A DNA stretch of 64,000 nucleotides from CAIQNR01 sp031972475 (GTDB lineage: Bacteria > Babelota > Babeliae > Babelales > CAIQNR01): positions 186,001 to 250,000 of the forward strand of contig DALYEP010000001.1 in the NCBI GenBank assembly GCA_031972475.1, in the 5' to 3' direction. Position 1 is the stretch's first letter. The number at the start of each line of letters is the position of its first letter. Shown piece by piece: positions 60,621 to 64,000 of this stretch. Both the position numbers and the translations under genes were made by a program. The notes under the pieces were generated by a model that had not been told where the DNA came from, searched no databases, and saw only the letters and a list, made by a program, of their open reading frames with translations.

Positions 60621-60968
60621 CTAGTACTTTCCCTTTATTCTTAGTGTTTCTCTTGCTATTGCTTCATGATATACTTCTATTGCTCTTTCTTTTCTTGCTA
60701 TTGCTTCAAGATTTAATCGAGCCTTAATTAATCCACTTTTTACTTGTATATTGTGGGAAGCTAACTGAAATTTAACTAATACTAATATATAAGCTAATGG
60801 GTTATTTGCCTGTAAACCGAATACATCGTTAACACCATTAACAATAAGATTTTTTACTAAATCTTTTTTTGTTCTAGGGATTTTATTAAATAGGTCTAAT
60901 GTTTTATCAGATTCTGCGGCATATAAGCTAGTGCTTAATAGAATGAGTGTTAAGATTATTTTTTTTAT
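60621..60968 (-). pseudogene. small secreted protein gene without a canonical start codon
   Basis: The minus-strand frame from ATA (60968-60966) to TAG (60623-60621) encodes 115 residues with a textbook signal peptide: KKIILTLILLSTSLYAAES. It continues as a helical protein ending with two EAIAR units (EAIARKERAIEVYHEAIARE). No ATG, GTG or TTG occurs in frame between the upstream TGA and the signal peptide. ATA stands exactly where ATG AAA AAA would start. Either the start was lost by a G-to-A change or AUA is used weakly. SLYAAES matches the signal end of the gene at 45004-45519. The rest of the frame is free of damage, so any loss is recent. Confidence 0.7.
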
Positions 60969-61085
60969 AAAGCATCCATCTTTAACTAATTTAAAATTAT
61001 TATTTGTCGATCATAAAAGAGTTGTATGACTGAGGTTTGAATTTTTATAATTTACAATGTCTGATAATGGATATTATGTAAAGTT

Positions 61086-61105
61086 TAACCCCCATATGGG
61101 GGTTA
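61086..61105. repeat. 20-base perfect palindrome
   Basis: TAACCCCCATATGGGGGTTA. It lies 52 bases past the stop of the minus-strand gene at 61158. It has no loop and no T-run, so it is a weak terminator candidate or a protein-binding dyad. Confidence 0.65.
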
Positions 61106-61157
61106 TTAAAAAGCAAAATCCAATTGATTTTTTACTTTTTTATAAATTTAGCTTTAT

Positions 61158-62297
61158 TTAAATAGATTGATGAGGGAGTTTTATATAATAATCATTATTA
61201 TTATCATCATATATTAATTGAATAGGACCATTGATAGAAATTACGCCTCCATAATAAAGAACATTATTAAAACAATATGGAGAAAAATAAATAGGACTAT
61301 CATATGTAATATAAGGACTAATTAAAGATACTTTTTGTTGATTTTTATTATATGAATATAAAGAAATTTCTCTATTACCATTACTGTAATAAAAACAATC
61401 TTTATAATACTTTGGAAGTAATGGGACTATAGATTCATATAATCGTAATGATTCTTTATTAGATTCTTCTTTTATTAAAAATAATGGTAATAAAAAAGAA
61501 AAAAGATAAGAAGCAATTGAATTCTTAGTATCTGTTGAAAAAGAAAAAACTTTAAAAGTTACAAATGAATTATTTTTTTCATATAAATAACTTATAAAAA
61601 ACCCTTCAAAATCATTATTTAAAAAAAGAAATCCAAGATGTTCATTTTTATTTTCATGCACATACAGAACGTTTTCCCTTTCCATTTCTAAGTAACCCTT
61701 TTTTAAAAAAGCATCCTCTTCATTTTCCATAAACGGGTATTTGTAAGGAATTTTACAAACCGAATACACACCTTCTTCATTTCTTTTTATATAAAAAAGA
61801 AATTCTCCTTTTTGTTGCGGGTACATATAATCAAAAGTGCTTTTGATATTGGTTAGACAGAGAACGTTATTTTCTTTATTTGCTTGAAATAAGCGCATTT
61901 TTTTTAAATATTTTGCACTAAAATAGCACGTTTCATTAGAAAGCCATTTAATTGTATTAAAATCATAAGGACCATAAAGGTCGAGCATTCGAGAGCTTTT
62001 TTTGTTGATATTTTTAAGTTTAATTACATCATTTTGTAAAAAACTAAATTCTTCTTGTGATGGAAGTATAGAAATTCCTGCTGCATTATAAGGTGATGAA
62101 AGGCCCTTTACAGCGATTCCTGTTGAAGGATTCCAAAACCATGCAGTTAAATGCATATTCTTTTGATGTATAACGCATATCTTTTCTATACCGTCTTGAA
62201 TAATAGACCCTATCGGATAAAGATATTCATGAGAAAAAATATTATTTTGATAAAAAAAACAGATAAGATAAAAAAAATAAAATAATGATTGTGTCAT
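61158..62297 (-). CDS. secreted hypothetical protein, probably beta-rich
   Basis: 379 residues with a signal peptide (SLFYFFYLICFFYQNNIFSH). The mature part is rich in Tyr, Phe, Asn and Ser, with repeated short strand-like segments (CVIHQKNMHLTAWFWNP, GEFLFYIKRNEEG, LGFLFLNNDFEGFFISYLY). This hints at a beta-propeller, though no blade motif is certain. It is 33 bases downstream of the S8 protease gene on the same strand, so one operon is likely. Confidence 0.68.
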   Translation of the reverse strand: MTQSLFYFFYLICFFYQNNIFSHEYLYPIGSIIQDGIEKICVIHQKNMHLTAWFWNPSTGIAVKGLSSPYNAAGISILPSQEEFSFLQNDVIKLKNINKKSSRMLDLYGPYDFNTIKWLSNETCYFSAKYLKKMRLFQANKENNVLCLTNIKSTFDYMYPQQKGEFLFYIKRNEEGVYSVCKIPYKYPFMENEEDAFLKKGYLEMERENVLYVHENKNEHLGFLFLNNDFEGFFISYLYEKNNSFVTFKVFSFSTDTKNSIASYLFSFLLPLFLIKEESNKESLRLYESIVPLLPKYYKDCFYYSNGNREISLYSYNKNQQKVSLISPYITYDSPIYFSPYCFNNVLYYGGVISINGPIQLIYDDNNNDYYIKLPHQSI

Positions 62298-62330
62298 TAT
62301 AGTTATGTCCTTATTGGTTCAATTACGATT

Positions 62331-64000
62331 TTACAAAAGTAATGCAATTCTTTTTTTTGTTGCATCACTACATTCAGCAAATAAGTCTACTGTTGAATGT
62401 GTAAAAAGTAATCCAAGTTCTTTCTTGAGAAGTTCATTATTATATTCTTTAGGGAGTAATGATTCATTTTTGGTAAGTGTTGCAATAATAATATTTGTTA
62501 CATAATTAAGAGCATAATCAAGTGATTTAAAAAGTTTGTTTTGTACTAATTTTTTTGTTTCATTTCTATTTTTAATAGTGTTATTAAAAAATCCTATAAA
62601 ATTATTTTTAAATGACTCTTTAATTGAATGTTTTTTTATAAAATCATTAATCATACTCATAAGAATCATATGAATTGCTTTTATATAATGATTTTCATAA
62701 TTATTAAAAGGATAATTTTTTTTCAAATATTTGTTTGACAAGATATTTGTTTGGATTTTTTTAAGAACATGAAGAGTAAAAAGTGCCGTTCTAAGATCTA
62801 ATGTTCCAAGAAGTGTTTTTTGTTTCCAGTCATCAGTGTTTTGCATGTATATTCCTGATGTATAACAAACTTTTAAAAAAAGTTGTCGTTCGTTTTTAAA
62901 AGTATCTTTAAATTCTCCCAAAATTAAGGCCAGTGCTCCAGAAATCATAGGCGCTGCAGCTGAAGTTCCTTGCATAAAAACATACATAGAATCTTCTTTT
63001 TGATTTGGAACAAGCCCGCAGCTTAAAATATTATGTCCCGGCATTACAAATTTAGGGCCAACATTTTCTTGATATTGAGAAATATCTGCAATAGGACATT
63101 GATAGTTGCCATTTTTATCTTTAAAAAAAGAAAATGCTCCAACATCAAAAGGAACACAAGCAAATTTTGCCGGATATCCTTCTATTCCAGACTGATAAAT
63201 ACCAAACTTTTTTTGTACAGCGTTACCTGATGAAGCAATTACATATGGAATTTTTGCTAAAATATTCTCTAATTCTATAATATCTGCCGCAGTTGTATCA
63301 AGTTGGTCATCTATTTTTAAACTTAAATTTAAAATCTGGGCATTAAGATCATATGCATGTTTTATTCCTCGTATAACTGTTGATCTATCGTTAACTTCTC
63401 CATCGCTACGTAAAGCTTTAATCATCATTAAATTACAATGAGGAGCAATTCCACACATGCCAGAATCATTATAAAGAAATTCTCTTATTTTTAATGGTGT
63501 TAAAAATTGATTATTTTCAGGTTTGTTATAATGAAGTTTTCCTCCAATAATTCCTGCAGAGTGGCTTCCATGGCCAGATTCGTAAGAAGCAGAAAAATAG
63601 GTATCTTCTTTTTCATCTTTTATTGCTTGAAGAGTATTTTGTAAAATTGGTGCTGTAGGTAAAAATTCTAAAAGAACATCTTTTTGATAATGAGGAGCTT
63701 CAAGATCAACAAGTTTATAATTAAATTTTGTGCTATGTTTTGGACGAAGTCCTTTTTGCCCATATAAAATTTCTCTCAGAGCACGCTTACCTTCTTCGGT
63801 TAATATTTTATGTCCTTTTTTATCTTCTAAAAGATGATCCTTTCCATATTTTAGAAGATAATTAAAAATATCGGTTTCATCATTATTCCGAAGATAGTTT
63901 TTAATCCAAACGGGAAGCATTTTTCTTATTCTATTTTCATTTTCTTCAGAATCATTTGTGTATTCTGTAATCATTTCGATTAATTGCTCAAAGGGATCTA
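62331..64000 (-). CDS. subtilisin-like serine protease (S8 family), N terminus outside the window
   Basis: The frame is still open at the right edge. An ATG at 63974 has no ribosome-binding site, and the codons before it (DPFEQLIE) read as coding, so the gene probably continues. S8 motifs are ESGHGSHSAGIIGG (catalytic His), GIAPHCNLMMIKAL, VIASSGN (oxyanion Asn) and MQGTSAAAPMISGALAL (catalytic Ser). The usual DTG aspartate block is not clear; LVDLEAPH may replace it. The C-terminal 150 residues are helical and beyond the protease core. It is probably exported, but the signal region is not visible. It is followed by a secreted protein gene. Confidence 0.85.
   Translation of the reverse strand, partial: DPFEQLIEMITEYTNDSEENENRIRKMLPVWIKNYLRNNDETDIFNYLLKYGKDHLLEDKKGHKILTEEGKRALREILYGQKGLRPKHSTKFNYKLVDLEAPHYQKDVLLEFLPTAPILQNTLQAIKDEKEDTYFSASYESGHGSHSAGIIGGKLHYNKPENNQFLTPLKIREFLYNDSGMCGIAPHCNLMMIKALRSDGEVNDRSTVIRGIKHAYDLNAQILNLSLKIDDQLDTTAADIIELENILAKIPYVIASSGNAVQKKFGIYQSGIEGYPAKFACVPFDVGAFSFFKDKNGNYQCPIADISQYQENVGPKFVMPGHNILSCGLVPNQKEDSMYVFMQGTSAAAPMISGALALILGEFKDTFKNERQLFLKVCYTSGIYMQNTDDWKQKTLLGTLDLRTALFTLHVLKKIQTNILSNKYLKKNYPFNNYENHYIKAIHMILMSMINDFIKKHSIKESFKNNFIGFFNNTIKNRNETKKLVQNKLFKSLDYALNYVTNIIIATLTKNESLLPKEYNNELLKKELGLLFTHSTVDLFAECSDATKKRIALLL

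Noticed and set aside
1..64000. CRISPR array, prophage or insertion sequence with transposase
   Set aside because: No regularly spaced repeats, no cas, phage structural, integrase or transposase genes were seen.

Overview
This 64 kb window is AT-rich (by eye about 30% GC) bacterial chromosome with short intergenic gaps and a very high share of signal-peptide-bearing proteins that match no family I recognise. The housekeeping genes are ordinary bacterial ones: dnaA, gyrA, dprA, rpmF, gltX, ileS, uppP, ftsK, murF, rsmH, spoVG, murD, ftsW, maf, rplI, dnaB and ruvC. A peptidoglycan-making, outer-membrane cell with reduced metabolism and a large secreted or envelope proteome suggests a host-associated lineage such as Candidatus Dependentiae (TM6). 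That assignment is inference from gene style; there is no rRNA in the window to test it.

Layout. 1-4,030: a run of secreted, proline- or alanine-rich paralogous proteins carrying short PxxxPR motifs. 4,030-4,838: a gene-free, GC-richer block with two pairs of crossed inverted repeats, directly before tRNA-Arg(UCG). 4,943-9,561: a flavin-dependent reductase, a secreted protein, and two divergent exported cysteine peptidases (NlpC/P60 and C39-like). 10,558-11,693: an N-acetylmuramoyl-alanine amidase split by a run of ten A. 11,775-22,258: dnaA, a secreted kinase-like protein, a LolC-type permease, a lipoprotein, gyrA, an RGG/RRM RNA-binding protein and dprA. 22,368-26,589: rpmF, a TPR protein, gltX, a FabD-like protein that has lost its nucleophile, and an acyl-carrier-like protein that has lost its phosphopantetheine serine. 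27,245-35,762: a major outer-membrane-type protein, uppP, ftsK and two large paralogous secreted proteins. 36,151-44,828: dispersed dcw-cluster pieces (murF-rsmH and murD/ftsW), spoVG with tRNA-Gln(UUG), a cyclase, maf and an HspR-like regulator. 45,004-56,646: ileS, a secreted HAD-like protein, a coiled-coil secreted protein, a C-terminally short Lnt, and rplI-dnaB-ruvC. 56,752-64,000: a TrpR-like regulator, a complete polar amino-acid ABC transporter, a secreted protein gene without a usable start codon, and an S8 protease running off the right edge.

How it fits together. Replication and repair (DnaA, GyrA, DnaB, RuvC, DprA, FtsK) and envelope building (MurD, MurF, FtsW, UppP, Lnt, LolC-like, amidase) are well represented. 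Amino-acid import by the ABC transporter fits a cell that depends on a host. The most unusual locus is the rpmF-to-acp region. It looks like the remnant of the widespread rpmF-plsX-fabH-fabD-fabG-acpP cluster, in which the two surviving fab-type proteins keep their fold but have both lost the serine that defines their chemistry. Other points of interest are the poly-A frameshift in the amidase, the start-less secreted gene, the crossed inverted-repeat element, the SH3-ligand-like motifs, and the secreted kinase-like protein.
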